DNA of 64,000 nt from Paragonimus westermani. Taxonomy: Eukaryota > Platyhelminthes > Trematoda > Plagiorchiida > Troglotrematidae. This document shows, piece after piece, positions 44,301 through 59,300 of the stretch. The DNA is taken from positions 172,465 through 236,464 of the forward strand of contig QNGE01000138.1 in assembly GCA_008508345.1 (NCBI GenBank). Reading direction: 5' to 3'. The notes beneath the pieces were generated by a model, which ran no database searches, was not told the origin of the DNA, and saw only the letters and a program-made list of their open reading frames with translations. The position numbers and the translations under genes were made by a program. Numbering within the stretch: the stretch's first letter is position 1; each line of letters begins with the position of its first letter.

Positions 44301-47300
44301 ATCAAGGCAATTTGCTCTCCTCCAGAAAAGTGCATCTGTTGAAGCAGTTATCAGAGACGCAAACACAATGAAAGGCATTGCTTATCAGCCTTCAAGATCG
44401 ATTGACTGTTGTTGCAATAAGAGGCCGGATGAATTAATGACTTCGCTCACAAGGAAAGTTCGTGAGCTTCCAATAAGGTTTGGAATTTCAAGAGATCGGG
44501 TGCATACCGGAAAAGGCATCTGATCGTGCTCATTAGTTTGACCTTCCGTTTGGCCCAAATTTAGCACAAGTGGTACTGTTCTAAACATAACATGAAATAA
44601 ATGGAAACAAGAAATAAACTGGTTGGCAAAAGTTTTTCTTCTGCCTAATGCACAACAAATTACATCCAGACATCGGAACTTTTAGCATGTGTCACTAACA
44701 AACATTGACACATGTGAAACTGCACATTTCACAGCGCAAATTCATAAAGCAGCTACGATTTACCCGTACTAACGCTTACCGTTATATCTTCAATCTATCT
44801 TACCAAGTAGATTTGCAGTACATGGTGAGGAGTTAATAAGTAATTGCTATGAAAAGGAAATGAGGGTGAACAGTTCAAGCAACCGGATAGTCCTAACTGC
44901 TAGGTTCACCAGTAAATGAATAAAATACTTAGCTACACACAACATGGGCTGAGTGACATTGCTTGTGCAACATGAAATTTTCCATTGTAACTTTTCAAAC
45001 AATCCAAGTGAATGGGAGAACGAAAATTTGCCGAAGTTTAACAAACGATTATGCCATCTGTTTTCGAATTCGTTCGTGATTAGATTACGTCGTCTCATCC
45101 AAGTCTAATTTACACACATAAAAAGGACTGTGGTCCTCCATCCGGCAACCCAACCGTAGTTGTGCCCTCAACTGTAACGCTGACGATTCACAGAGGACTT
45201 AACATGGTGGCTGATGGATCGAATCTGTCGAACCAAAATTCATCGCTTTCAAATGCACTCATAAAGAACGAAAGTGGTCTTACCAAGCTCATGCCTAACG
45301 ATCAGGCGACATTTGTATTCCTAAAGATAATCAGACCAGGCTTATCGTATGTACAAGAAAAAGAAGCTATCCTTTATCAGATTGTACTTCTCAGAAAATT
45401 GCGTATTAAACCTGTTTACCTGCAGCTTGACCAGTTGTCACCAGGTACTGTTACAACTACCTGAGCCAACAAACAACAAATACGAAAAGCGGGACTTGTT
45501 TCGTAGGAAATACTAGTTGTGGGAAAAATCAGTGCCAGACTACAAAGAAGTGTCGAAATGTGGATTGCACGTGATTTGATTTGACTACGAAGCCATAGGT
45601 AGTCTCTGCACAGTAAAAGGTTTTTTCCATTGCTTCGACTATCATTCCACTGAGTCTGTTTCTGTGTCAAGAAATAAAAACTGGACAACAGTTAAATCTG
45701 CACAGCGGATGTGTCGAACTTTCTTCTGCTCATCCTGCGGAGGTATTGGGAAGCTGAAGGTCGAGGTTCGTCCAAATCACGTAGTTGAACCATCCACTCC
45801 CAGTTGCTCTTTGAATTGAAAATTTGTAGGTTTCAGCCAAGAAGGAACAGTTTCGCATGTTGTTTAAAGGTTATTGACAGTTTACCCCAAAGCCAGTTTC
45901 TCATAGCGTGTGTCGTACAGACAAAATTTAACCAAGCACTTAGCTAGGCTTTGTGACCATGCGGCCGGTTTATGTGTTCAGTAGGGTCATGGCAAGCGTA
46001 CATCGGCCGAAGTGCCAAGGCCGGGCGAAGTCATCCGGTTTCGAATAATTCACCAACAAAAAGATTGTTCTCGTTTGTCTATGCCAAGACGGGTCAATAG
46101 GAGCTACAAGTCCACGTATGAGTCATTTGGAATAACTGATAAATCCAATGAAATAGGTATTTACAGCGCCTAGTAGCATGTGAACTGGCTCTGGCACATT
46201 ATTCCAAACCAAAAGTAAAGAAGATCCACTATACGCTGGGGCTTGTGCATCCAGTAGAAGTATCAGCCAATAGAACTGAATGCTTGCAACATGCCTACTG
46301 TCTTTCATGTATGAAGTCAACACGTCTAACGCTGTAGAAGAGTGTATGCACAAATTTTGCTTAGGATTACCTCAACATAAAACTCTGAAAATGTGTAGAA
46401 GTGAGTATTTGACATTGGATTTACTAACAGTGTTTGCTCATTACATTGCCGTATATACTACCCATTTATCAAGACGCGTACCTCTCACAAACGCAACTGT
46501 CGGCCACAAACAGAGTTGTTCATTCTTTTGATTGTATCTGTGACGATGTATTTTCCTACAGTTATCTTGTAGTCGCGGCACAGGCCAGCTTGCTCTTTAA
46601 CATGACAAGTTAACATCGAGATAGAAAACCGCCCACCACGCGAGTTACATCGGACATAGCATTGAAGTACTTAATTATGATCCCGGCCTATGAGCCACAA
46701 CCATTTTAACACAATGCAGTTAGTGAATAAATGGTTTCTAATCACCGTAAGAATACAAGAATGCCATTAGCTGAAAAAAATGAAAGCCTACCATACAAAC
46801 AAATCTGAAAAGTTGAATGGATGGACGTGGACTGTAAAACATATTACTGAGTGGTTTACTGAAAGGGCTAGTAACATCCAGACTAGACAGATTCTTTACG
46901 GCTGTTGTTATAGATCCTGTCGAGTTTCGTACAACGTGTACTTCTAAAGCACCTCAAACGTATGTATGTGTAGGCGAACACCCGGGGATCAATTAGTACC
47001 TTGTCAGCCAAGTCCGACAGCTAATACCACGGTGGACCCAAGGACAGCAGAAAGAGACTTTCCTGATGTCATCAAAGATATGTGACGGTGTTTTATTGCA
47101 GAATCACCCTGCTGTTATCCACAAGTCTCGGATGAACCAAGGTAAAACGGTCACGTTTAATGAAGGTAGATGTAGCACATCGGAAGTTGATTAAATTAAA
47201 TTTGCCAACCCAGTCTACACCTTGAACGTGACGGCCGGGAAGAGAACTGATGGCTTGGTCGCCAGACGGAAAGTTATAGGAAAAGCGCCGTAAGCCAGAT

Positions 47301-50300
47301 TGATAAACATACGACTGGAATATCTCAAATAGACCAAAATATTCAGCTAGTTCTTCTGGTCCAAAGACTTGGGAGTATCATCAGGAAAGTGTGAACAACG
47401 AAAGTGAATGCCGAACGCTTAGCTCCTTTATAAATCGCAAATTCCACCAAAAAACATTATTAACAGTTCCTTTTCGTTTCTCTCGAGTAGTATGGTGTCA
47501 CACGCTGTTTAACGGAGCCGAGTGACGAATTAAGTTTGCATGTGGTATATTTTTTTACAGAATTTTCGGAAAATATGTATTCTTTAAATCAAATGACGGA
47601 AAGGAAATGAACGAATGATCGCAGTTACATTTCTTTCTGACAAACGGTTGACCTACTCTTTTCTTTATCTGTTTCTTTTTGTGCGTTATCCTCATCGTCA
47701 CTAATATCTTCCGCTGCACTAATCCAATCCAAATAGCCTTGCACATCTTCGGCAAATTGCATCTGTTCACGAGCTTTCTGATATTTGCCACGCTTTTTAG
47801 CCTTCTCACGTTCTTTGGAAAATTCGCTAAACGAAAACCAGATACAATGGGCCGAGATTGTGAAAAGTGGGTGTTACTCACAATGAGAAAGATACTAATT
47901 AATCAGGCTAATTAGATATGTGTTCACTGGGGAATATCTTGCTTCGGGAAACACTCTTACTGATGCACGAATTAAAATAAGGAATGAGATTTAGGTACAT
48001 CCGTTTCTATTCATCTGAACTGAATAAACAGAACCACTCTGTATGTTTTAAAAACGCCTTAAAAATCAGGTATCTGTTTGTCAACACTTTGTTGAAAAAA
48101 TGGGTTTACTCAGTGTGAACAATGACCAGTACGTCTAAGTGGGTTCACAACTTTAAATATAATATATTGTGTACAGTATATAAAGGTGTGTCCCAATGAT
48201 CATGCAAGGTGTCAGAATCGGCTGTATTGGAGTGTAATTAACTAGTTACAAACCACTCTCTCAGGATGGATTAATTCTAGTTAATTTTTGGATCTTCGTT
48301 TCCCAAAGCAGAATTCACCACCTCCCAGGAGGACATCAGGACACCAGTTAACCAAACTGAGGTGATAGAAAAACGTTCCAGGTTTCCGAATATAGGAGTT
48401 TAATGTTGCTGCCGCATGTTTGACAACCAGGGAATGTTGTTGACATCATTTCGACAAGCCTATCCACCACAGTGAACGTTGCAATCACATGTAGCTTCAC
48501 ATTAATTCCTCCATTCATCTAAATTAATGATTGGCGCAGTCGATTTGATTAAGGTAGAAAACAGCGATAACCCAAAAATGCTCCAGAATCACCGTTCACG
48601 ATCTAACCTGAAAGACAGTCGTATGATCTGGCCCCCCGTAGACAGTCTAGAGAAGTGTGATAGGAAGTGGAAAGATATTTTGTACAGATACCATTTGGTT
48701 TGCTCACCTTTCAAACTACTAACGAATCGAATTAACTGCAAGAGGTGTGATCAGAATATGTTTATACTCAGCACTGTTTATTCGTAAAACTTTATCCGAA
48801 CAGCAGTAGGAGTATTGAATTACAGTTGATCAGTATTCATTGGAAGTAGCTCAAACCTTCGTCACCTTAAATATGGTTAGAAAAGTAAAACGGTTGACAG
48901 TTGAGGATAATTGACATAAATTAAGATGAAATTATCGTGAGAGTGAAAATATATATGTTAACAGTGTTTTGAAGTGAAACTTGTGTGGTAGATCCTGGAC
49001 ATGTAAGCCACAGATATGTAGATGGCACGCTGGTAGATTGCAGATTACGACTGTTATCAATAGATGAGACCATTATTATCAAGCTCTAGGCTTCATAAGT
49101 TTGTCTGCAGAAGTAATTGGCACATACCCTTCACTTTACTTAATCGTCCATGCCTAAACCATTCAAAACCTGGACGCGTGTGAACATACTTATGCTGTTA
49201 GTCATGGGTGCACATGCGATACTTCCGCCGAAACACCTCAGAACCAACACTTGCATCCACTAAACTATAATCGGACGTACCTATAGAGACAGTAAATGAC
49301 TTGTGACATTTGACTGTACTTTTTTAATTCCACAGTTACCGTGAAATGCACAGCCCCCGGAACCTTATGAAAACTGGTGTAGGATTACGGTGTCCAACTA
49401 AATTTACTCGATCTGATGGGTGATAATTTTTGCGATAGGACTGACTGCCAGAACAAACTTTCTTCAGACTACAAGCTACAGCTGACTCAACGTGCTATCC
49501 ACTAAGTTTTCCCATCATAAGCTTGCATCAACGAAGTGTCCCCCAAAAAATTAACTTGGTTTTTTACGTACATCGATGACGCTGTTTTTGGTAAACTCTT
49601 GTATGGCAGACGCCCATATTCTGTCTGGAAATTTGAAAGCAGATGTTTTTCATCGTAAGTTACAGGTGTTATCTATCACTTCCTGACTAACATGGAGGAG
49701 TAAACTGTCACATGGTTACCATTTAACTGTTTGTGGATTATTGTACTGTTGGGGATGTTAAATACCCCAACAATCTTAGAAGATATCCTCCGAAGGTTAT
49801 CGATTGCCTACAGAACCACTTACAACTGTGTCACACGAAATCAGTCGTCTACCGCAGAAGCATTCATGAGCCGAAAACTTCGAACAATGCACCACGCCAT
49901 GCCACCGAGAACCACGGCTCATCAAGAGACGCCATCGGCAAAGCACGGGTCTTTATTCGAGGTGGGGTCAGCAGTGTACGTCAGAGAGTACCGAGCGAAT
50001 GATGAAACGTGGAAATCTGGCCGCATCTTGAGCAAAAAGGGAAGCGTCATGTTTGATGTTGCTGATGAGAATGAGACTTGGTCGCGATACAAAACCAATT
50101 ACGATCAAGGAGTACCTCCAAAAAATGCAGCAATGAAAGAGAGATCCCGCTCGACATACTTCTGGATACGTTCATCGTTCCAGTTAAAGCACGGATCTCG
50201 GAGAGCGCAGCACATGGAGAAACTCAACAGCAAAACATTATCGACAGATCTCCCACAACCAGACGGCAGACCGACCGCAAAGTAAACCTACTGTGCACTT

Positions 50301-53300
50301 CCAATTAAATCCCGAGAACCGCCGACTCTAACACTCTAAAAGGAGGAGGTGGTAAGGATGTTGAGAACACTGAAAAATGGACGATAGTTGGCTGATGTAT
50401 GACCTAGGATGTTTTTCATATGCTTCATTGATCATTATCCACAAGGTCGCTTGACGAGCTATAAATACGCAAGAGCTGCGTCTGTATTTTGTCTTTGGAC
50501 TGGGACAGTAGAAGCTCTCTTTCTGGAGACCAGTGTTTTTCTTTCACAGTCGGCTTGAGTGTGGGCTCTATGCTGTTTAAACAGCTCTCACGGTATTACT
50601 GAGTAGTAAGGATCGTTCCAGCTCAACTGTGTTCGCTCGGTCTCTCCATGATATAACATTTTCGTAGGGATCGTTACAGCTCGATTGCATTCGCTCGGTC
50701 GTTCCGCGTAATAACATGTACCCATTAACACACAACTTTCTCTTCAATTATCGGCGATTCCATAAAATCTGTGAATTTTTCTTCCTATGTGGTTCATTTG
50801 AATGCATTTTCCATCTATCATTATTCCTGTTCACTAATGTTTGACGCCTATCTATCTTCTCTTGTGCTTATGTGGTTTCTCTGCATTTTTTCCGGGATGT
50901 GATTGTATCACAGGTATACAAATTACACGACGAACAGTGACACCACGAGCACAAACTGCTGAAACAGGAAACGTAGGCAAGAACTTTTCTGATAAAACCT
51001 CGGAGGATAAACATTATCCGCTATTCTTACTTATATTTCACCAATTTTTGTCTCGTTTGCGAATCTTTAAACTGAAAATTTTGCGTTCCCACTATCAGCT
51101 CAACCAGCACAATTAAATTCTTCCTGCCAGTCAACACATGATAGCATTTTTAGCTAAACTTTTATATTCTGATAGGTATGGACTAAATGCTTGACTTAAT
51201 TCGAAAACGTTACATTCTCTATCAGAAATATTTCAACTGCGCTCATTCTCACAAAAGTCCTTCATACTTCTTTAACCTAGTTGGTCGCCTAGTTACCAAA
51301 TTTATCGATATTCGTCTATCTTATGAATCCTCAGTACCTCTTCCTTCAGCGCGCACGCTTCTTGCTTGGTTTAGGACAGTGTGTGCAGTGAATAAGAGCA
51401 ATTGACATGTGAATTATCGGTGGGCGGAATAAGAACTAATCATTTCTGTACAAATTAACTAATCCTGCTCGCCCTGTACTTGGCGTAGGTCAGCGTATCA
51501 TTAGCAGACGTAGGGGATGATTGCCTGACGAATCGGAGCTAATGATGGATAAAATTACACACTCATATCCGCTCGGTTTAAGGTTTAAAGTTTGTCGGGG
51601 AAGAAATCAAGCTTGCAGACATGTTTTCCGGAAATAAAACGCCAGCTCAACGTATCCTTTAGAAGCCGTGGACAGTAGGATGATTTAAACTTGAAAAGAA
51701 ACGGTTGCAGTGATTTAAAATATTTAACCAATAGCAGAGTGACATTGAGTTGAGTGTGACTGACATAAGTCTGACGAGGGTTATCAGCGTTGTTTAATAT
51801 GATTCTTACGAAGGTGCGACAATTTTTTCGGGGAGCTTTATACTGATCGGTCCAGCAGTCTTGATATAGCGCCGTTGCGCCGGCATGTAGATTATTCAAG
51901 ATGACAAGACATGGGTTTAGACGTGACCCATGACTTTCAAGTGTTAGATGGTGGTACTGTTTGTCCATTTGCTTGAACTACTGTGTTGGTGTTTCGAACA
52001 ATATACCCTTATCTTTCTGACAGACTACCGTTTTCAGAGGTCATCGCACTAATATGTAGAACACGAGATGGAAATATGAACAGATGTGTTGAAGGCCTGT
52101 GACGGCATCTTTTATCCCTTCTTCCCAGACAGTATGCTGATGCTTACGAATCCAGCTAGTAACTCAACAGTGATGACAGTTATCGGTGATGTCACTCAGA
52201 GCTAGCTGCGTTCAGTGATCTTTGTGATATCAGCTTTGAAACCGTAGGCCAGTGGGCAAGGCAGTGTGACTATCATGTTCGCCGTAAAAAAAATCATGCG
52301 GATCACAAATGTCGTCGTAATTTTAACTGTTGAGTTCTCACGTGCGAACCATAATCGCCTCGATTAGCAGATAGTTTTTAGACTTCCGTGTTTGATTCAG
52401 CAGAACGGACCATTTAGAAAAACTACGGTAGAAAGCGGTGAACAAATAACAATTCTTTCTATCAGTCAATATGCTACCGCTAACAGTCAGCGAAAATGGC
52501 CGAATACATAACTCATTTTATGATTTGTCGTATAATGCACCATGGTCCACCGTGTTTACTGATGTTTCCCTAACAGTACAGCTTATAACATTGGACCCAT
52601 AGAATATGAACTTTATTACGGAGCCGGATTCAATGCTTATACACTTGACTACCTGTGGCAGGATATGAGTGACACTTGTCTGTCGTGCGGCTTCAGACTT
52701 TCCACACGATTAATTTAACTCGTGAAATGAAAGTGAATGAGCTCGCATGCAGCATTGTTCGTCGATTTTACTCTTGCAAATGGCTTACTAAACCGTTTTT
52801 ATGACTTTTAAATGAAAATACACCTGCATGCGTGTAAAACATCTGCAAACTTTCCCGTAAGTAACTAGGTTCATATGACCTACTGGTCTTCACTCTCCGT
52901 CGTGCCGTGGTACGCACAGATTTGTCAGTGGACCTACACATTTGTCAGCACGATATCCCATCAAAGGGGCGTAATGCCGTCACAACATTGATCAGGAATA
53001 TTCATCCAGTAACCGTTCAGGACAATGATCTCAGAAAATACCAGCCCCAATGCTTGCTTTCCCTTAACTTACTAGGAGCATCAGTAGCATTCTGTCAGTC
53101 ACGTCATGTTGGATAAAACAAGTGGACATTCCACTGCGCGGATCGGATGTCCGAATTTCTCTGTTTGCTCTCCGGCATATTATCCTGGTAACTTGGCGCA
53201 ATTTGTAGAATTGAGCTTACCAAGGGAAAACGAACGACTCGACTCAACGTATCCGGTAGAGTTTATAATTGTGAATGTGACACATATCTATATTCCTTTA

Positions 53301-56300
53301 CACGCCCGAGACGGTTCGAATTTTGGTTTGCGGCGTTCATTTTATTACCCAGAAATCAACCGTCCTGGAAAACGGTTAACTCAGCCGTCACTTTAGAACG
53401 AAACGTTGAGTCCACATGATATTGAGGGAGTATGTCAATATCACACTTGCGTGCTACTACGTTTAACTCTGAAGGTTATCGATATAGTAATGGCCGACTG
53501 ACAAATGTAGTGGAGGCTGCTCACCTCAGTTAACTGTTGGATGTAATTAAGCCAGAACCTTAGGAGTTTGGCGAACCCTTACAATCTCCTTCACCTCCGC
53601 TCTCTCCACACTAACAATTACGTTAGCTAAGTTACAGTAATGTCATCAGATTGTCCAGATTAACCCATCATCACACGGACTAAAAACTGATGTTTCTTGC
53701 TCGCATTTGCAAATGGTCTCAAGAAACTGATTTTTCAGGTTTGCCTCTTTAGTAAATCAGCAAAACTGGCAAGAAGCAAACCTAACAAACTTAGCTAAAA
53801 TCAGAACAAACTACTAAACATGAAACAGAAATATTGATTTTTGTAAATTCAGCAGTTTGCAACAGTGTCATGAAATCGATCACCTGGATCTCAATGCAAA
53901 AAGTAAAGAGAATATTGGATAACCCGAACAAAAGCACTCACCCACTGAGTACTCCAAGCACCAGATTCATCACGAAAAACGATCCGATCAATATCATACT
54001 GACGAAATAGACCCAGGGATAAAGCATACCTTGGGAATCGTTGACCTGTTTGGGGAAAGATATAACCGTACTGGTAACGTAGGAACCAAGTGACACGTTC
54101 GGACCATATTCAAACAAAAGTTTTCAGGTAAATGTAACAAGTAATAGTCCAACATCAGTTGTAACATCCGCAAATTACCGCCATTAATTAGAAATGTTTT
54201 AATTTTTTGAAAAACTATTTCTACTGGCAACCACTTGATGATTTCCTTGTTTGGCAAATCTGCTTGCTATGTCTACTATGCGAATAGACTTGTGATTAGA
54301 CAACAAGACACTATTTGTCTCTTGTACCTTTTTCTTATAGAGTTGCCGGATACTCCAAACGGAAATCCGAAACAGCGTCTGGATGATATAATGAATGTTG
54401 CTTTCAGTTTTACGGCAGTATGGCGTATTGTCTCAATGTTTCATTTATGTGGGAGTGTACTGGAACTTTGGAGCTTCAAAATACGACCGTATTTGGCTGT
54501 TGATCCACTTGCAAATACTCTTGATACAAATGCTAAACTTCTACACCTCGTCAGATATATGCTGCTGGACCATGAATCTTCCTGGATAAGAAAACACACG
54601 GAAGGAATACTACTGTGCAGGAGGTGTGACTTTTCACTGAAGAGTCTTTCTCGGTTAACGAACAACGTATACTGGTCGTCAACCTAAACTAGCTTTGACC
54701 AGTTTATGTGATTTAGGAAACGGTCCTTCAGTTAAAAATGATTGTCCATCGATACTGGCGCTACATAATGTTTTCTTCCTGAGCATTCATCCAGCTCCAC
54801 ATAATTCTGTTCTAAAGCCGTCATTCAGTTTATTGTTTGTTAGTGGTTTCCAGTGTCCGGACCGTATCACAAGCCGTATGGGAGTTCCTAAGCCATGTGA
54901 GCAAGTAGTTCCCATGGTTTTTGTGAGACCGCAGACTATCAGATAAGTAAGTGCATTTGAACCTGTGTGTAGAAGCCAATCATCTTTTCTCGAAGTGGAT
55001 ACAAGACATACAAACTCCTATTCTGAAAGTTCTTTCTATCCACAGCGGGTCATACAACTATTTCAACCCGAATGTCTTGGGAAAAACTACACACGACCTG
55101 TCCACGCTGCAAAAAGTGGCGTCATTAACAGTAATACCCCACAAAATCTATTAAGTTAATTGCAGATATCATGTAAAGGGGTTGCTCCTGTGGCATACTA
55201 GACTATCAGTTGATGCCAAAACTGTAGCGTAGACACGGTTTATAGTCTCCTCCTTCTTGTTCTGAATTTCCATCTTCTTTTAACCTAAAATGAAGTACGA
55301 CGCAACGTATTAGATTGTCGGAAACAAAAATAACTGATACTTTGAGTTGGACCATCAGGCAAAAACTGCAGATACTCTGCACAACTAAATGTTTGGCGAT
55401 TTCTGCTTGCATTAGTTTGTCCTCGTGACTGATGTTCAATAATATCTAGTTTGCACTGCACCATTGTATATTCAACAGACTTTGGTTGTGTCTCAAACCA
55501 GAAGGATTGGAACTACGCAGCAACTAAGTATAGTAAAATGTCACCTGCTGACACCCACCTAATAAGATCACGGATGCTTGACTACGCCGGGCCACAAATA
55601 CATATATATATATACATATATAACCATATGTATATATACTTCGAAACGTACGAAATACTTTGTTATGATAAAAATATGATAGTGCATGAAAAGCCTCTAC
55701 ACCCTTATTCATGCGTATGCTTTACAAGGAGAAAAGTACTCAACTTGAAATTAATTCAACAGTCAGCCAAGTTGTAAGGAGGCTGAGCGATATCAGTGTT
55801 GCTAATTCAACCAACCACACTTTTACATGAAGACAAACAGTTTGTGCGTCGTGTTTCTGTTAATATCACTGTGTTCATCACATTTTTCCGTGCTTTTCCA
55901 CGGAGATTACTGCAATACTTACTCCTATTTTGACTGCGAAATGTAGAATTTTGATCCGGGTGAAGCTATGGTGCTTAAGTAGAGATTTTGTAAACTTGTA
56001 CCAGTAAGTCCCCTTCCTCGTTAGCCTATCTTACAGATAAAAGCTTCCAACCTGTCTGATGTCTGCGATTTCTCTTCAGGATTCTTACAGTTTATAAAGT
56101 TGTCTTGTTGCTTCTTAACCCGCATATCTACTTCAACAATATCTGACACGCCGAGGCTGAACACTATGCAGATAGTCCGAAGTCAGCATTATGGCGTTTT
56201 CGAATTTAGGCCTAGAAAGCATGGCGCCCACACTCGGTTATTTTCATGGCAAGAAACGCTCATTTCGGTGGGTCGACACGAACCCATCCATTGTAGGAGT

Positions 56301-59300
56301 AGTGGTCGTTCGCAATATATTTTGAGGAAGAGGTCTATATGGTTTGAATCTAACACCACAAGAACGCGTATGTGGACAGTTTCCACTATCCAACGTCACG
56401 TTCTGCCTAAAAAGCAATATAATAAGTGTGTAATCGATAGGTTTGTTGAAAATAGATGGCGGGCACTCAACATGAGAATGATAATGAACATATACATGCA
56501 TGTCTCGCTTTATGAAGCGGAATTTATTTGCCAGGAAACAGAGGTAAAGATAAGCTACTCCACGCAGAGAGATAAATGCACTGGAGTTTTATACTCGCAG
56601 GTTATATTTACCATCGGTTCCCCCAGAGATAAAGGCTTACCAGTGAACAAGCAAATCGTCTTTGTAAGAAACAGGACGATAGAAAATTAACTGGGCTTTG
56701 CCAAACGTACCCAGTATAACACTTGTGTCCACCCTTCCATGGTGACACATTGAAAGACTGTGAGCATAGAAAGACCGAAATTGTCAAAGTTTGTGATACC
56801 ATGATTGGGTCCAACCCAACGTTCCGGTGGTGGAAACGGTGGTGTGATATTACCGGCCGCAACGGCCTCCATGAGTAGCTTACGTTCAGCAACCGCGGCG
56901 TAACTCATGTTCACCTTGAAATCATGGCAGAGGCTGGTGATGGGACAAACGGCACCGCGTTTGGTCAGGCTGCATGGACTAGGATTGTCCTCGATTTCGC
57001 CTGAATGAAACACAAATTTGAAACGAATAAAATCACAGTTTGACAGGAATATAACTCAAATGGTAGACACTTTAGGCACCCTGAAAATAACGTGCTGACT
57101 GAAAAGTTTACTCACCTGTGAAAATATCGTAACAAGTCGCATGGAGCTTTCCAGAAAACAGTTCCAGTCCGATTATGGCGTAGATGATTATCACGAATAT
57201 GACTAGCAAAGCTATATGAAGCAGTGGGACCATAGCTCGCATTATGGCGTTCAAAACGACTTGCAAACCTATAAAAAAACGAAGAAGGTTTTGGACATGA
57301 AACTTCACCAAGGATTTAAAAAAAGGACCACTTGTTGATTGCTAGTCAAACGCACTTGGGAGGCCAGAAACCAGCCGAAGTGGTCGAAGTACACGAAATG
57401 CGCGAAGTGCCTTCACGTCTACACCGGATTCCTCGACCATTTCCTGAATTAAAGGTTGTAGTAACCTGCAAAGATGGAACAAGTTCGGAATGGTAATCTC
57501 AAAATGTCGATGATTACTTTCACATAGTATAAAAAACGTAACAGGAACACTAAATGTGTACAGTTGTTTTAAAATGGTTCAAAAGAACGTGGAAAATTCG
57601 GGGCAACTTTGCAATGAAAGTATGTTTTACCTGTATTTGATGGAAGATATCTTAATATGTGACCGGATGTCTGGACTTATCAAACGTTTACTTGGCTTTT
57701 TACCGTCGGATCTGCTTAGAGGTGTAATCTGTTGATGAGTTACAACTAAGTGTTCAGGCCTGGAGACATGTGAACCTGCTGATTCTCCCTGTCGCTTTGG
57801 ATTAATACATTGGTTCTTTTGTGCTTAGATCAAAGCACTTAGGTGTTCAACTACACGTATGATAAGCTATCGTGTGACTGGGTCGTGGATGGGTTAACCG
57901 TGTTTCTCTGAGACCAAGAAGTAGCAGTATCGGAAGCCAGGCACTCGATGGAGTATAGAATTGTTGAATAATCCAAATCTCTGGTCAGATCTGCTCTGAG
58001 ACTTGACAGTGTATTGTGATCAAAAGCGTGTTTGCCTCTTTAAAACACGTCATATGGAGTGCGTTTGAAATTCGGCTTTACCGACTCGAAATCCCTGTAC
58101 TTCCATATAGTTTGTGCGGTATTTCAGAATTCAAAGTAGGGTTAGGCCAACTGACAATCTATGTGTCGACTTCACTGTTTTGGTTTATTAGGAAAATTCG
58201 TGGTTCTACATTTGTTTTTACGTCGAAAAAGTTATGAGTAACTTCACTATATTTTATTGAGATCAGTAACAATGGAATTGGGTCTTTTTCGTAAAGGAAC
58301 ATAGCCATGCTTGTAATAATGTGGTTCGTACCCTAAGTCAGACTAACTCACAGTCCCGCTCGGGAAGAAAGTTTTCCAGATATGTGAAAAACAGGAACTA
58401 TAACACGGAAGAGTAGTTCGTCGGACCTGTGTAAGTTTGAGATGTGAAGCTTTTCATAAGATAATTTTATACTTTCGTCACCTGACGTGAATCTCTCCTT
58501 CTTACGTACGCAAATCTGTAGGACCATATGTGTCATCACTGCTTCCGCTCTAATGAATTTCAGTATTGTTTGCTTCTTACTGGTGGTTTTAGTGATGTGG
58601 CGTACGTCACGGGTAAACTTTAATTAGCCTGATGATCAGACACAGTAAACTATAATCGTTCAAACGTGCACGCTTTATGTGCTTTTGATGATGTCAGTTA
58701 CAGTGCACCAGCACGCCTTGTAACTTCAGTGAATGCACAGCATACATATATAGCAATTAGATTATTCAGCCATTATGCGCTTGAATGCCGGCAAAACCAC
58801 CAGGCCTCATGTAAGAAAATACTGCAACCAGAAAGCGATGGTGCTCTCCATTTTCAAACTTGACAAAAATGCAGAACCAGTATCTACTTTACGGGCTTTA
58901 CAAACCCATTCTCCTTACCAAATCAGTTTCCTCAATAGTAGTCGCAATTTTTGGTTTTCGCATCTGATCAAGCGTATTTGTGTTCATCACAAAAAGTGAC
59001 TGATCCGCAGTGCTAATTTAGGGCGATAATTTTTGACAAAAGTTTCCAATTACTGTCTAGTATGTGATAATTTTCTAGGCAGTACTTACACACATCACGT
59101 TTGATAAACAGCACAGCAGTTGTTGGTTGTTTGGAAGAGGATTTTGACATTGATCAAACTAGGTTAAGTTCCGGACAATAAATGATTACACATGGCAACT
59201 GGATTTCAAGTCAGCAAAATATATGAATATCCTTGAGACAGTATCTCGTTTTCTACTTGGCGACGGATACATGATCGTATGGCAAATAGGAAACATTATA

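Larger units (their letters stand above)
47827..53941 (-). other. Intron (6.1 kb, the longest) after domain I S6
   Basis: It contains the Ty3/gypsy remnant and LTR at 49731-50716 on the plus strand. The rest is without recognised features. Confidence 0.75.

Noticed and set aside
47628..47657. Alternative donor AT|GTAACT at 47628 for the AID exon
   Set aside because: It would put the following exon into a frame with a TGA stop; the GTAGGT donor keeps it open.
47555..47881. 108-codon minus-strand open frame
   Set aside because: It is a shadow of the AID exon in another phase.
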